DNA of 64,000 nt from SCTM01 sp965279655 (GCA_965279655.1 OZ257255.1:4216001-4280000); one strand, 5' to 3'; shown: positions 24,873 through 34,692, counted from the first letter of the stretch. Numbers and translations: made by a program. Notes: a model not told the origin generated them from the letters alone.

Positions 24873-25855
24873 CGATCCTTGGCGATTCGCGCCCGCGGGT
24901 GCGCCGCATCGTAGACCTTGCCGAGGCTGCCCATATCAACCGCCGTGTAGCGCTGTGTCGTCGACAGCGATGCGTGGCCGAGCAACTCCTGGATGGTGCG
25001 CAGATCGCCGCCCTTGGCCAGCAAGTGCGTCGCGAAACTATGGCGCAGGGCATGCGGCGTCGCGCTCTCACCCAGGCCAAGCAGCGCCCGCAGGCGCCGC
25101 ATCTGCCGCTGCACGACACCGGGATTGAGCTGCTTGCCGCGCACGCCAACGAACAGCGGCGCATCTTTCTCCCAGGCGAAAGGACACTGGGTGCGGTAGT
25201 CCACCAGCGCATCGCGCACGACCGGCAATACGGGAACGATGCGTTCCTTGTTGCCCTTGCCGACCACCCGCAGCGTGTCGCCCGCGCGTCCCCCCAGTGT
25301 GCTGAGGATGCCGCAGGTCAATCCCAAGGCCTCGCCGAGACGCAACCCGCAGCCATAAAGCAGGAGGAGGAGCGCGGTGTCGCGCGCCGCCATCCATGGT
25401 TCGTCCTGCAACGTGCCGGCTTCGCGCACGGCGGCCAGAGCGTCGTCGGCCGCAAGGGCCTTGGGCACGGATTGCGGCAAGCGCGGCGTCTTGATCGTGC
25501 CGACCGCGGGATTGTGGACATGGCCGGCGCGATCGAGAAAGCGAAACGCATTCCGAAGGGTCGACATCGCCCGCGCCATCGACGCGCGCGCCAAGCCCCC
25601 ATTGGAGCGATGCGCGAGATAGGAGCGGAAGTCGCTCGCCTTCAAATCACGCAACGTCGCGAGGGAGGGTTCCTCGCCGACGTGATCCGTCAGAAATGTG
25701 AGAAACGCGGCAAGATCGCGGGCGTAGGCATCGGCGGTATGACGGGACGCGCGGCGTTCCGTGGTGAGCCACGTGCGCCAAGCATCGATCGCTGCGGCAA
25801 GATCGGGCCGCGCCGGAAAATGGATCGCAGGCGCCGCTAGAGCTGCAGTGTCCAC
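24869..25855 (-). CDS. xerC: Tyrosine recombinase XerC
   Basis: Site-specific recombinase of 328 residues that, with XerD, resolves chromosome dimers at dif. The N-terminal SAM-like core-binding domain contains TTERRASRHTADAYARDL. The catalytic residues are complete: Arg172 (GCGLRLGEAL), Lys200 (GKGNKER), His268 and Arg271 (PHALRHSFATH), His294 (LLGHASLSTT) and nucleophile Tyr303 (QRYTAVD). The GTG start overlaps the end of the DUF484 gene by 19 bases. The DUF484-xerC pairing is common and supports XerC rather than a mobile-element integrase. Confidence 0.93.
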   Translation of the reverse strand: MDTAALAAPAIHFPARPDLAAAIDAWRTWLTTERRASRHTADAYARDLAAFLTFLTDHVGEEPSLATLRDLKASDFRSYLAHRSNGGLARASMARAMSTLRNAFRFLDRAGHVHNPAVGTIKTPRLPQSVPKALAADDALAAVREAGTLQDEPWMAARDTALLLLLYGCGLRLGEALGLTCGILSTLGGRAGDTLRVVGKGNKERIVPVLPVVRDALVDYRTQCPFAWEKDAPLFVGVRGKQLNPGVVQRQMRRLRALLGLGESATPHALRHSFATHLLAKGGDLRTIQELLGHASLSTTQRYTAVDMGSLGKVYDAAHPRARIAKDR

Positions 25856-26544
25856 CAGCGCCCCACCGCGTAACGCGTCACATGGGCGAGGAAGGCGATC
25901 AGTTCCGTGCCTTGCTGCGGATCGAAGTGGCCGGGCGTGCGGCAGCCGACGCCGAACAGGCCCACCGGCATGCCTTCGCCGTCAGCCAAAGCGATCAGCA
26001 CATCGGATCGCACGATACCGGCGGAGGCACCGTAGAGCGCGGCGGTGCCTTCGGTTTCGGAGCGGATGCGCGCGAGTGCGTTTCCGCCCATCACCTGATC
26101 GACTGTGCCCGGCGCGAGCTTCTTGATGACATGGCCCGCGTCCGCCGGAATGGCGTCGGCCTCAAACCCGATGGCGACCGCATCGACACTCAAATGTGTC
26201 GGCAGGTCGTCGGCGAGAATCTGGCCGAGTTCCTCGAAGTCGCGCGCATACATCAGGGCGAGCGCGCATTCCATAGTGCGTTCCACCAGCGACATGTTGG
26301 AGCGGGTGGTGGTCACCAGCCGATCGCTCGATGCTTTCAGGTCGTCGACCTGACGGCGCAGGCGCTCCACGACGAAGCGCTGCATGTCGACCACGACCGT
26401 TTCCGCTTCGAATCGAGTCTCGGGCGTGAGCGCGGCGAGAACATCCGGATGGGCATTGAGCATACGCGGGTTGCGGCGCAGATAGGCGATCACGTCTGCT
26501 TCGCGCAGTTCCGGTACCGCCCCGGCCTTCAGCTGGTCGGCCAT
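25837..26544 (-). CDS. DUF484 family protein
   Basis: A 235-residue GAF-like protein of the DUF484 family, unknown in function but regularly placed beside xerC. The N-terminus reads ADVIAYLRRNPRMLNAHPDVLAAL, the hallmark of the family. A short coiled segment (FVVERLRRQVDDLKASSDRL) and a GAF-type domain from about residue 95 to the end follow, with VGLFGVGCRTPGHFDP near the C-terminus. It lies 18 bases downstream of the transaldolase gene and overlaps xerC. Confidence 0.85.
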   Translation of the reverse strand: MADQLKAGAVPELREADVIAYLRRNPRMLNAHPDVLAALTPETRFEAETVVVDMQRFVVERLRRQVDDLKASSDRLVTTTRSNMSLVERTMECALALMYARDFEELGQILADDLPTHLSVDAVAIGFEADAIPADAGHVIKKLAPGTVDQVMGGNALARIRSETEGTAALYGASAGIVRSDVLIALADGEGMPVGLFGVGCRTPGHFDPQQGTELIAFLAHVTRYAVGRWWTLQL

Positions 26545-26562
26545 CGCCCCGTTCCCCCTCGT

Positions 26563-27216
26563 TTAAATGATCGACTGGCCCGTCTTTGCCCAGTCGTCCA
26601 AGAATGCTTTTAGGCCCTTTTCCGTTAAGGGATGGTTGAACAACGCCCGCAGGGTGCTGGGCGGCATGGTGCCGACATGGGCTCCCAGCTTGGCGGCTTG
26701 CAGCACGTGGACCGGGTGGCGGATCGAGGCGACCAGCACCTCGGTCTTGAAGTCGTAGTTATTGTAGATCTGGCAAATATCCGCGATCAGATCCATGCCG
26801 TCCTGGCCGATGTCGTCCAAGCGTCCCACGAAGGGCGAAATGAAGGAGGCGCCGGCCTTGGCCGCGAGCAGGGCCTGATTGGCGGAGAAGCACAACGTCA
26901 CGTTGACCATGGTGCCTTCGCTGGACAGCGCTTTGCAGGTCTTCAGGCCGTCCGGCGTCAGCGGCACCTTGATGGTGACGTTCTTGGCGATCTTCTTCAG
27001 GACCGCCGCCTCTTTCATCATGGTGGCGTGGTCCAGCGCCGTGACCTCCGCGCTCACCGGACCCGGCACGACGGCACAGATCTCCGCGATCAGGTCGACG
27101 AACTTCTTGCCTGACTTGGCGGCAAGTGACGGATTGGTTGTGACGCCGTCCACCATACCCGTGGCGGCAAGGTCCTTGATCTCATTGATGTCGGCTGTAT
27201 CGACGAAGAATTTCAT
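26563..27216 (-). CDS. fsa: Fructose-6-phosphate aldolase / transaldolase (TalC type)
   Basis: A 217-residue (beta/alpha)8 protein of the short transaldolase class, acting in the non-oxidative pentose phosphate pathway or as F6P aldolase. The Schiff-base lysine is Lys83 in NVTIKVPLTPDGLK. Family motifs GVTTNPSLAAKSGK, ISPFVGRLDDIG and LVASIRHPVHVLQA are present. The alphaproteobacterial context favours transaldolase activity, but sequence alone does not separate the two. The ATG begins the conserved MKFFVDTADINEIK. It is divergent from priA. Confidence 0.88.
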   Translation of the reverse strand: MKFFVDTADINEIKDLAATGMVDGVTTNPSLAAKSGKKFVDLIAEICAVVPGPVSAEVTALDHATMMKEAAVLKKIAKNVTIKVPLTPDGLKTCKALSSEGTMVNVTLCFSANQALLAAKAGASFISPFVGRLDDIGQDGMDLIADICQIYNNYDFKTEVLVASIRHPVHVLQAAKLGAHVGTMPPSTLRALFNHPLTEKGLKAFLDDWAKTGQSII

Positions 27217-27290
27217 GCGCGCTCGCTGAAGTGAGACTGTCGGCGTCCGGTGTTGCATTCCTCCCGGCCGCGGGGAATAGAGTGTAGACG

Positions 27291-29534
27291 ATGCCTTCTC
27301 CCATCGCCATCGCCGCAGACATATCCACAGCCGCCGAGCCGTCCTCGTTTGCGCCGGGCGCGCAAGTCGCCGTGCAGCTGCCGTTGCCATTGGAAGCCTA
27401 TGACTACCGCGTGCCCGAGTCCGGTCCGCTGATGGCCGGCGATATCGTCGAAGTGCCGTTGGGTCGGCGCTTCGAGATTGGCGTCGTATGGGGTCCGGGC
27501 ACCAGCGATGTCGCGCCGGGGAAGCTGAAGGAGATCGTGCAAAAGGTCGAACTGCCCGGCCTGCCGGAACCCTTGCGCAAGTTCATCGATTGGGTGGCGG
27601 GTTATACGCTCCAGCCCTCCGGCGCGGTGCTGCGCATGGCGCTGAATGCCGCGCGCGGTTGGCAGGGCATGCCGTCGGTGGCGGCGATCGTGCCGTCGGG
27701 CTTGGCGCTTGAGCATACGTCCCTCAAGCCGACGCCCAATCGCCAGAAGCTTCTCGCCGCCGCGAACAAGGGCACTTATGAAACCGCCGCGGCGCTTGCC
27801 CGCGCCGCCGGCGTTTCATCGAGCGGTGTGCGCGACCTGATCAATGCGGGTGTGCTGAATGTGGTTCAGCAGGCCGCGCCCTCCCTCTTCGCACCGCCGA
27901 ATCCGCGTCACATGCAGCCGCGCCTGGAACCGGCGCAGCGTGATGCCGCGCGTGCTTTGGTCGAAACCGTGGGCAAGGGCTTTTCCGTCACGCTGCTCGA
28001 CGGCGTCACCGGCTCCGGCAAGACCGAGGTCTATCTTGAGGCCGTGGCCGCGGCCTTGCTGCGTGGGCAGCAGGTGCTGGTGCTCGTTCCGGAAATCGCG
28101 CTGACGGCGCAAAGCCTCGCGCGCTTTGTCGGACGTTTCGGCGTGCGTCCGGCGGAGTGGCATTCCGATCTGCCGGGCAAAGTGCGCCGCGCCACGTGGG
28201 CCTCGGTTGCCGAAGGCAGCGCACAGGTGGTTGTCGGCGCACGCTCGGCGTTGTTCCTGCCGTTCCGCGATCTTGGATTGATCGTGGTCGACGAAGAGCA
28301 CGAGAGCGCCTTCAAGCAGGAAGAAGGCGTGATCTATCACGCCCGCGACATGGCGATCGTGCGCGCGCGCATCACCGACTGCCCGATTGTGCTCGCGTCC
28401 GCCACGCCCTCGCTTGAAACGGTGCTCAATGTGCGGAGCGGACGCTTCGCGAGCGTTCATTTGCCGCAGCGTTACAACGCCGCGCAGATGCCGAAGATCG
28501 AACAGATCGACATGCGCAAGCATCCGCCGGAGAAGGGGCGCTGGGGGCGTTCCTGGCTCTCGCCGCCGCTGGTGGATGCCGTCACGCAAACGCTGGCAAG
28601 CGGCGAGCAGGCGCTGCTGTTCCTGAATCGCCGCGGCTATGCGCCGGTGACCATCTGCCGCACGTGTGGTCATCGGCTGCATTGCCCCAGCTGCACCGCG
28701 TGGCTGGTCGAACATCGCCTGACGAAGCGCCTGATGTGCCATCACTGCGGCTACACCCAGCGGCAAGCCGCGACCTGTTCGGCGTGCAACGCCACCGATT
28801 CCTTCGTGCCGTGCGGCCCCGGCGTGGAGCGCGTCGCGGAAGAAGCGCTGGCGCGCTGGCCCGATGCGCGGATTCGCGCCGTGACCAGCGACACGCTCGA
28901 TCGTCCGTCCGCCGTGGCGGAATTGATCGACGACATCCTGAATCGCCGCATCGACTTGTTGGTGGGGACCCAGGTGCTCGCGAAAGGTCACCACTTCCCC
29001 GACCTCACGCTGGTCGGCGTGGTGGATGCGGACTTGGGACTCTCCGGCTGGGACCTGCGCTCGGCGGAGCGGACCTATCAGATGCTGCACCAGGTCGCCG
29101 GCCGCGCGGGCCGCGCGCAGAAGCCAGGGCGTGTCTTGTTGCAGACCCATGACCCGGCGCATCCGGTGTTGCAGGCCCTGGCCAGCGGCGACAGCGAGCA
29201 ATTCCTGAAACAGGAGATCGCCGCCCGCGAATTGCTGGGGATGCCGCCGTTCGGACGCCTGGTGGCGCTGATTGTCTCAGGTCCCGACGAGATCGCGGTC
29301 AGCGAGACCGCCAAGCGGCTCGCGGCCGCCGCTCCGAAGGGTGCCGGCGTGGAGGTCCTGGGGCCGGCCCCGGCGGTCATGGCGGTCCTGCGGGGCCAGC
29401 ACCGCCACCGGCTGCTGCTCAAGACCGGCCGCAACACCAAACCGCAAGGCTTGGTGACGGATTGGCTCGACCGGGTGCGGGTTCCCAATTCGGTCCGCGT
29501 TCAAATCGACGTGGACCCCTACAGCTTTATGTAG
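27291..29534 (+). CDS. priA: Primosomal replication restart helicase PriA
   Basis: Superfamily 2 DNA helicase of 747 residues that reloads the replisome at stalled forks. After the N-terminal DNA-binding domain, Walker A is GVTGSGKTEVYLEAV near residue 240 and the DEAH-type motif is VVDEEHESAFKQ. Eight zinc-ligand cysteines start near residue 456 (CRTCGHRLHCPSC and CHHCGYTQRQAATCSAC). The C-terminal helicase motifs GTQVLAKGHHFPDL and QVAGRAGRAQKPG are intact. It is divergent from the transaldolase gene; 207 bases separate it from atpH. Confidence 0.95.
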   Translation: MPSPIAIAADISTAAEPSSFAPGAQVAVQLPLPLEAYDYRVPESGPLMAGDIVEVPLGRRFEIGVVWGPGTSDVAPGKLKEIVQKVELPGLPEPLRKFIDWVAGYTLQPSGAVLRMALNAARGWQGMPSVAAIVPSGLALEHTSLKPTPNRQKLLAAANKGTYETAAALARAAGVSSSGVRDLINAGVLNVVQQAAPSLFAPPNPRHMQPRLEPAQRDAARALVETVGKGFSVTLLDGVTGSGKTEVYLEAVAAALLRGQQVLVLVPEIALTAQSLARFVGRFGVRPAEWHSDLPGKVRRATWASVAEGSAQVVVGARSALFLPFRDLGLIVVDEEHESAFKQEEGVIYHARDMAIVRARITDCPIVLASATPSLETVLNVRSGRFASVHLPQRYNAAQMPKIEQIDMRKHPPEKGRWGRSWLSPPLVDAVTQTLASGEQALLFLNRRGYAPVTICRTCGHRLHCPSCTAWLVEHRLTKRLMCHHCGYTQRQAATCSACNATDSFVPCGPGVERVAEEALARWPDARIRAVTSDTLDRPSAVAELIDDILNRRIDLLVGTQVLAKGHHFPDLTLVGVVDADLGLSGWDLRSAERTYQMLHQVAGRAGRAQKPGRVLLQTHDPAHPVLQALASGDSEQFLKQEIAARELLGMPPFGRLVALIVSGPDEIAVSETAKRLAAAAPKGAGVEVLGPAPAVMAVLRGQHRHRLLLKTGRNTKPQGLVTDWLDRVRVPNSVRVQIDVDPYSFM

Positions 29535-29655
29535 CGTAACGCGCGCGACCGGGCCCCCGCCTGTTGCAACGCGGGAATGCCTATGCTACCAACCCGCCGG
29601 CGGTCGGAGGGGCGGCACATTTCGTCCCGAAAGCTGTTCAAAAACAAATAGTTAT

Positions 29656-29709
29656 CCCCGGCGCACCGGGGCCGTGGCGACCCTCCCGGGGGTTCCGTTC
29701 CAGGGTCGC
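29656..29709 (+). promoter_or_regulatory. Two hairpins in the atpH leader
   Basis: CCCCGG/CCGGGG with a CGCA loop (29656-29671) is followed by GCGACCCT/AGGGTCGC (29677-29684 with 29702-29709). Both lie in the gap between priA and the atp operon, ending 32 bases before the atpH start. They may be a priA terminator-like structure or part of the atp 5' leader; no U-tract follows. Confidence 0.35.
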
Positions 29710-29741
29710 GTCCAACGGTTCGAGAAAGAGGCAATCCGACA

Positions 29742-30302
29742 GTGGCAGCTGATGGCGCAGGGGTAGGCGGACTGGCCGCGCGATATGCGTCCGCGCTCTA
29801 CGACTTGGCTGATGAACAAGGCGCGCTCGATACAGTCGCGGCCGACCTCAACACCTTGAAGGCCATGCTCGACCATAGCGAGGACTTCGCCCGGTTCATC
29901 AAGAGCCCGGTACTGTCCCGCGACGACCAGAGCAAGGGCATCGCCGCGATCGCCACGGCGGCGCAATCGTCGGCGCTGACACAAAAATTCCTGGGATTGG
30001 TGGCGCGCAATCGCCGCCTGTTCTCTCTGCCGGGCATGATTCGCGGGTTCCTCGCGATCCTCGCGGACCGCCGCGGCCAGCAGACTGCCGAAGTCACCAG
30101 CGCCGTGGCGCTGACCGAGGCCCAAATCGCCGCGCTGTCGACCGCGCTCAAGACCGCGGGCGGCCGCACCGTCACCGTCTCCACCAAAATCGATCCGTCG
30201 ATTCTCGGCGGGCTCATCGTGCGCATGGGTTCGCGCATGGTCGACAGCTCGCTCAAGTCACAACTTCAACGCCTGAAGCTCGTCATGAAAGGGGTCGGAT
30301 AA
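29742..30302 (+). CDS. atpH: F1 ATP synthase delta subunit
   Basis: Peripheral-stalk (OSCP-like) subunit, 186 residues, connecting F1 to F0. GTG start. The N-terminal helical domain begins LAARYASALYDLADEQGALD, and the C-terminal family signature VTVSTKIDPSILGGLIVRMG is intact. It is the first gene of the alphaproteobacterial F1 operon atpHAGDC; the F0 genes are not in the window. Its stop is immediately followed by the atpA ATG. Confidence 0.94.
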   Translation: MAADGAGVGGLAARYASALYDLADEQGALDTVAADLNTLKAMLDHSEDFARFIKSPVLSRDDQSKGIAAIATAAQSSALTQKFLGLVARNRRLFSLPGMIRGFLAILADRRGQQTAEVTSAVALTEAQIAALSTALKTAGGRTVTVSTKIDPSILGGLIVRMGSRMVDSSLKSQLQRLKLVMKGVG

Positions 30303-31835
30303 ATGGAAATCCGCGCCGCAGAAATTTCCGCCATCCTCAAGCAGCAGATCGCCAGCTTCGGCACGGAAGCCGAATCCGCCGAAGTCGGTCAGGTGCTCGC
30401 GGTCGGCGACGGCATCGCCCGCGTCTACGGTCTCGATAACGTCCAGTCGGGCGAAATGGTCGAGTTCCCGGGCGGCATCAAGGGCATGGCCCTGAACCTC
30501 GAAACCGACAACGTCGGCATCGTGATCTTCGGCGACGACTCGACCATCAAAGAGGGCGACGTCGTCAAGCGCACCGGCACCATCGTCGACGTGCCCGTCG
30601 GCCGCGAGTTGCTCGGCCGCGTCATGGACGGCCTCGGCAATGCCATCGACGGCAAGGGCGATCTCGGCACGAAAGAGCGCCGCCTCGCCGAACTGAAAGC
30701 GCCGGGCATCATGCCGCGTCGCTCCGTGCACGAACCCGTGCAGACCGGCCTGAAGGCGATCGACGCCCTCATCCCCGTCGGCCGCGGCCAGCGCGAACTG
30801 ATCATCGGCGACCGCCAGACCGGCAAGACCGCCGTCATCCTCGACACCATCATCAATCAGAAGAAGATCAACGACGCGGCCAAGAGCGACAAAGAGAAGC
30901 TCTTCTGCATCTACGTCGTCGTCGGACAGAAGCGTTCCACCGTCGCGCAGGTCATGAAGACCCTCGCTGATTACGGCGCGCTCGAATACACGATCATCGT
31001 CGCCGCCACCGCGTCCGATCCGGCGCCGATGCAGTTCCTGGCGCCCTACACCGGCTGCGCCATGGGCGAATGGTTCCGCGACAACGGCATGCACGCCGTC
31101 ATCTTCTATGACGACTTGTCCAAGCAGGCCGTCGCTTACCGCCAGATGTCGCTGCTGCTGCGCCGTCCGCCGGGCCGCGAAGCGTATCCCGGCGACGTGT
31201 TCTATCTGCACTCTCGCCTGCTCGAGCGCGCCGCGAAGCTCAACGAGAAGAACGGTTCGGGCTCGCTCACCGCGCTGCCGGTGGTGGAAACCCAGGCCAA
31301 CGACGTGTCGGCCTACATTCCGACCAACGTGATCTCGATCACCGACGGTCAGATCTTCCTCGAAACTTCGCTGTTCTACCAGGGCATCCGCCCGGCGCTG
31401 AACGTCGGCATCTCGGTGTCGCGCGTCGGTTCGTCGGCGCAGATCAAGGCGATGAAGCAGGTCGCCGGTTCGATCAAACTCGAGCTCGCCCAGTATCGCG
31501 AAATGAAGGCCTTCGCGCAGTTCGCCGCCGACCTCGATCCGGCGACGCAGAAGCTGCTCGCCCGCGGCGAGCGCCTCACCGAACTGCTCAAGCAGCCGCA
31601 GTATCGTCCGGTCCCGGTCGAAGAACAGGTCGTGTCGATCTTCGCGGGCACCAATGGCTACCTCGACAAGGTCGCCGTGCGCGATATCGGCCGCTTCGAG
31701 TCCACGATGTTGGCGGCCATGCGCGAGCGCGGCGGCGATATCCTCTCGGGCATCCGCACCGAGAAGCAGATCACCGACGCCATCAAGGCCAAGCTCAAGG
31801 CGTTCCTCGACAGCTTCGCGGCGTCCTTCGCCTAG
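30303..31835 (+). CDS. atpA: F1 ATP synthase alpha subunit
   Basis: Non-catalytic nucleotide-binding subunit of F1, 510 residues. It starts MEIRAAEISAILKQQI. The P-loop GDRQTGKTAVILD lies near residue 169. The family signature PAINVGISVSRVG appears here as PALNVGISVSRVG, and the arginine finger region is intact. Starts directly after the atpH stop. Confidence 0.98.
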   Translation: MEIRAAEISAILKQQIASFGTEAESAEVGQVLAVGDGIARVYGLDNVQSGEMVEFPGGIKGMALNLETDNVGIVIFGDDSTIKEGDVVKRTGTIVDVPVGRELLGRVMDGLGNAIDGKGDLGTKERRLAELKAPGIMPRRSVHEPVQTGLKAIDALIPVGRGQRELIIGDRQTGKTAVILDTIINQKKINDAAKSDKEKLFCIYVVVGQKRSTVAQVMKTLADYGALEYTIIVAATASDPAPMQFLAPYTGCAMGEWFRDNGMHAVIFYDDLSKQAVAYRQMSLLLRRPPGREAYPGDVFYLHSRLLERAAKLNEKNGSGSLTALPVVETQANDVSAYIPTNVISITDGQIFLETSLFYQGIRPALNVGISVSRVGSSAQIKAMKQVAGSIKLELAQYREMKAFAQFAADLDPATQKLLARGERLTELLKQPQYRPVPVEEQVVSIFAGTNGYLDKVAVRDIGRFESTMLAAMRERGGDILSGIRTEKQITDAIKAKLKAFLDSFAASFA

Positions 31836-31857
31836 GTAATTTTTAGGGTAATCGGCC

Positions 31858-32736
31858 ATGCCGAGCTTAAAAGACCTACGCGTTCGTATCGCGTCGGTGC
31901 AGTCGACCAAGAAGATCACCTCCGCCATGAAGATGGTGGCAGCGTCGAAGCTGCGCCGTGCGCAGGAAGCCGCGGAAGCCGCGCGCCCCTACGCCGAGCG
32001 CATGGAGCGCATGCTCTCCAACCTCGCCGGCAGCATGTCCGCCGGCGGTCCGGCGATGCTCGCGGGCACCGGCAAGCAGGACACCCACCTCGTCGTCGTC
32101 ATGACCGCGAACCGTGGCCTGTGCGGCGGCTTCAACTCCAACATCGTGCGCAACGCGCGTGGTTTGATCCGCGAACTGCTCGACCAGGGCAAGAAGGTCA
32201 AAATCCTGTGCGTGGGCCGCAAGGGTGCTGAGAACCTGCGCCGCGACTACCGCAGCCTGATCGTCGACACGGTCACGGATTTCGGCCGCAAGCGCGTCGC
32301 TTTCAGCGAGGCCGATGCCATCGCCACCAAGGTCACCGATATGTTCCTGGCCGGCGACTTCGATGTCGCCACCATGGTTTATGCGCGCTTCAAGTCCGCG
32401 ATCTCGCAGATCGTGACGCGCCAGCAGATCGTGCCGTTCCCGGTGCCGGCGAAAGCCGCCGCCGCGACCACCGGCCCGGTCGCGGTCTACAACTACGAGC
32501 CGACCGACACCGAAATCCTGACCGGCCTTCTGCCGCGCAACCTGGCGATCCAGCTGTTCCGCGCGCTGCTCGAGAACGCGGCGTCCGAACAGGGCGCGAA
32601 GATGACCGCGATGGACAATGCCACGCGCAACGCCACTGACATGATCAACGCCCTGACGATGAAGTACAACCGCACGCGTCAGGCGCAGATCACCAAAGAA
32701 CTGATCGAAATCATCTCCGGCGCCGAAGCCCTGTAA
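31858..32736 (+). CDS. atpG: F1 ATP synthase gamma subunit
   Basis: Central rotor shaft of F1, 292 residues. N-terminal PSLKDLRVRIASVQSTKKIT and the C-terminal coiled-coil partner ATRNATDMINALTMKYNRTR with RQAQITKELIEIISGAEAL are fully conserved. It follows atpA by 22 bases in the same operon. Confidence 0.97.
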   Translation: MPSLKDLRVRIASVQSTKKITSAMKMVAASKLRRAQEAAEAARPYAERMERMLSNLAGSMSAGGPAMLAGTGKQDTHLVVVMTANRGLCGGFNSNIVRNARGLIRELLDQGKKVKILCVGRKGAENLRRDYRSLIVDTVTDFGRKRVAFSEADAIATKVTDMFLAGDFDVATMVYARFKSAISQIVTRQQIVPFPVPAKAAAATTGPVAVYNYEPTDTEILTGLLPRNLAIQLFRALLENAASEQGAKMTAMDNATRNATDMINALTMKYNRTRQAQITKELIEIISGAEAL

Positions 32737-32776
32737 GAGCGCGGCCGGTACGAGACGAAAGAGGAGCGAGACGAAT

Positions 32777-34201
32777 ATGGCCAAGAACAATGTCGGTAGC
32801 GTCACACAGGTGCTAGGCGCCGTCGTCGACGTGAAGTTTGACGGCGACCTGCCGTACATCCTGAACGCGCTTGAGATCGACAACAAAGGCAAGCGCCTGG
32901 TGCTCGAAGTGGCGCAGCACGTCGGTGAATCCACCGTGCGCTGCATCGCGATGGACTCCACCGACGGTCTGGTGCGCGGCCAGAAGGCGACCGACACGGG
33001 CGCCTCGATCCGCATGCCGGTCGGTCCGGGCACGCTCGGCCGCATCATGAACGTCATCGGCGAGCCCGTGGACGAGCGCGGTCCGATCAACACCACGGAC
33101 ACCCTGCCGATTCACCGTTCCGCCCCGGCCTTCGTCGACCAGTCGACGGAAACCCAGATCCTCGTCACCGGCATCAAGGTGGTGGACTTGCTGGCCCCTT
33201 ACTCCAAGGGCGGTAAGGTCGGTCTGTTCGGCGGCGCCGGCGTGGGCAAGACCGTGCTCATCCAGGAGCTGATCAACAACATCGCCAAGGGCCACGGCGG
33301 CTACTCGGTGTTCGCCGGCGTCGGCGAGCGTACCCGCGAAGGCAACGACCTCTATCACGAGATGGTGGAGTCCGGGATTATCGACCTGAAGGGCAACAAT
33401 AGCCGCGTGGCGCTGGTGTTCGGCCAGATGAACGAGCCGCCCGGCGCGCGTGCGCGTGTCGCGCTCTCCGGTCTGACGCAGGCGGAATACTTCCGCGACG
33501 CCGAAGGCAAGGACGTGCTGTTCTTCGTCGACAACATCTTCCGCTTCACCCAGGCCGGTTCCGAAGTGTCCGCGCTGCTGGGCCGCATCCCGTCGGCGGT
33601 GGGTTATCAGCCGACGCTGGCCACCGACATGGGCGCGCTGCAGGAACGCATCACGTCAACGAAGAAGGGCTCGATCACCTCGGTGCAGGCGATCTACGTG
33701 CCCGCCGACGACTTGACCGACCCGGCGCCCGCGACCTCGTTCGCGCACTTGGACGCGACCACCGTGTTGTCGCGCCAGATCGCCGAACTCGGCATCTATC
33801 CGGCGGTCGACCCGCTCGACTCCACCAGCCGCGCGCTCGATCCGCTGGTCGTCGGCGAAGAACACTACCAGGTGGCCCGCGACGTGCAGCGCGTGCTGCA
33901 GACCTACAAGTCGCTGCAGGACATCATCGCCATCCTGGGCATGGACGAACTGTCGGAAGAAGACAAACTGACCGTCTCCCGCGCCCGCAAGATCCAGCGC
34001 TTCCTGTCGCAGCCCTTCCACGTCGCCGAAATCTTCACCGGTTCGCCCGGTGTGTTCGTGCAGATCGCGGACACCATCAAGGGCTTCAAGGGCATTGTCG
34101 CCGGCGACTACGATCACCTGCCGGAGCAGGCCTTCTACATGGTCGGCACCATCGAGCAGGCGATCGAGAAGGGCAAGAAGATGGCGGCCGAGGCGGCCTA
34201 A
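32777..34201 (+). CDS. atpD: F1 ATP synthase beta subunit
   Basis: Catalytic subunit of F1, 474 residues. The P-loop GGAGVGKTVLIQELI is near residue 153. The catalytic glutamate region GVGERTREGNDLYHEM and the DELSEEDKLTVSRARKIQRF stretch are intact. An AAAGAGGAG ribosome-binding site precedes the ATG. Fourth gene of the atp operon. Confidence 0.98.
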   Translation: MAKNNVGSVTQVLGAVVDVKFDGDLPYILNALEIDNKGKRLVLEVAQHVGESTVRCIAMDSTDGLVRGQKATDTGASIRMPVGPGTLGRIMNVIGEPVDERGPINTTDTLPIHRSAPAFVDQSTETQILVTGIKVVDLLAPYSKGGKVGLFGGAGVGKTVLIQELINNIAKGHGGYSVFAGVGERTREGNDLYHEMVESGIIDLKGNNSRVALVFGQMNEPPGARARVALSGLTQAEYFRDAEGKDVLFFVDNIFRFTQAGSEVSALLGRIPSAVGYQPTLATDMGALQERITSTKKGSITSVQAIYVPADDLTDPAPATSFAHLDATTVLSRQIAELGIYPAVDPLDSTSRALDPLVVGEEHYQVARDVQRVLQTYKSLQDIIAILGMDELSEEDKLTVSRARKIQRFLSQPFHVAEIFTGSPGVFVQIADTIKGFKGIVAGDYDHLPEQAFYMVGTIEQAIEKGKKMAAEAA

Positions 34202-34230
34202 GCCTCGACGCCGGATAAGGAACGTTCACG

Positions 34231-34638
34231 ATGGCCGCGACCTTGCAGCTTGAAGTCGTCTCGCCGGAACGCCTGCTCGTCTCAGAGCAGGTGGAGATGG
34301 TGGTCGTGCCGGGCACCGAAGGCTACTTCGGCGTCCTGCCGCAGCACATGCTGCTGCTCTCCACGCTGCGTCCGGGCGTGATCGACGTCTATGCCGGCGG
34401 CCAGGTCACCGAGCGCTATTTCGTCACCGGCGGATTTGCCGAAGTCACCGGCAGCAGCTGCACGGTGCTGGTGGACGAGGCCCTGCCGGTCTCCAACCTG
34501 ACCAAGGCCTTCGTGGCCGAGCGCATCGCCAAGGCCAAGGCTGCCTTGGACGCCGCCACGACCGACGAAGAACGTCGCCGCGCGGCGCAGGCCGTCGCCA
34601 ATGTCAGCGTGATGGAAACCTTCGCGACCGCCGCCTAA
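34231..34638 (+). CDS. atpC: F1 ATP synthase epsilon subunit
   Basis: A 135-residue epsilon subunit that couples gamma to the c-ring and can inhibit hydrolysis. The N-terminal beta-sandwich includes LQLEVVSPERLLVSEQVEMV and GTEGYFGVLPQHMLLLSTL. The C-terminal helical hairpin is present (VAERIAKAKAALDAATTDEE). Last gene of atpHAGDC. Confidence 0.95.
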   Translation: MAATLQLEVVSPERLLVSEQVEMVVVPGTEGYFGVLPQHMLLLSTLRPGVIDVYAGGQVTERYFVTGGFAEVTGSSCTVLVDEALPVSNLTKAFVAERIAKAKAALDAATTDEERRRAAQAVANVSVMETFATAA

Positions 34639-34692
34639 GGCTGCTGCGCCGCGGATTTCCCGCTATACTGGGGCCCTCGCACCGGGGGTCCA

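Noticed and set aside
24869..25855. XerC as integrase of a genomic island
   Set aside because: Overlap with DUF484 and typical XerC residues point to the housekeeping recombinase; no attachment-site repeats or tRNA are nearby.
30258..31928. Long frame antisense to atpA and the atpA-atpG junction
   Set aside because: A mirror of high-GC third positions; no ribosome-binding site or recognisable protein.
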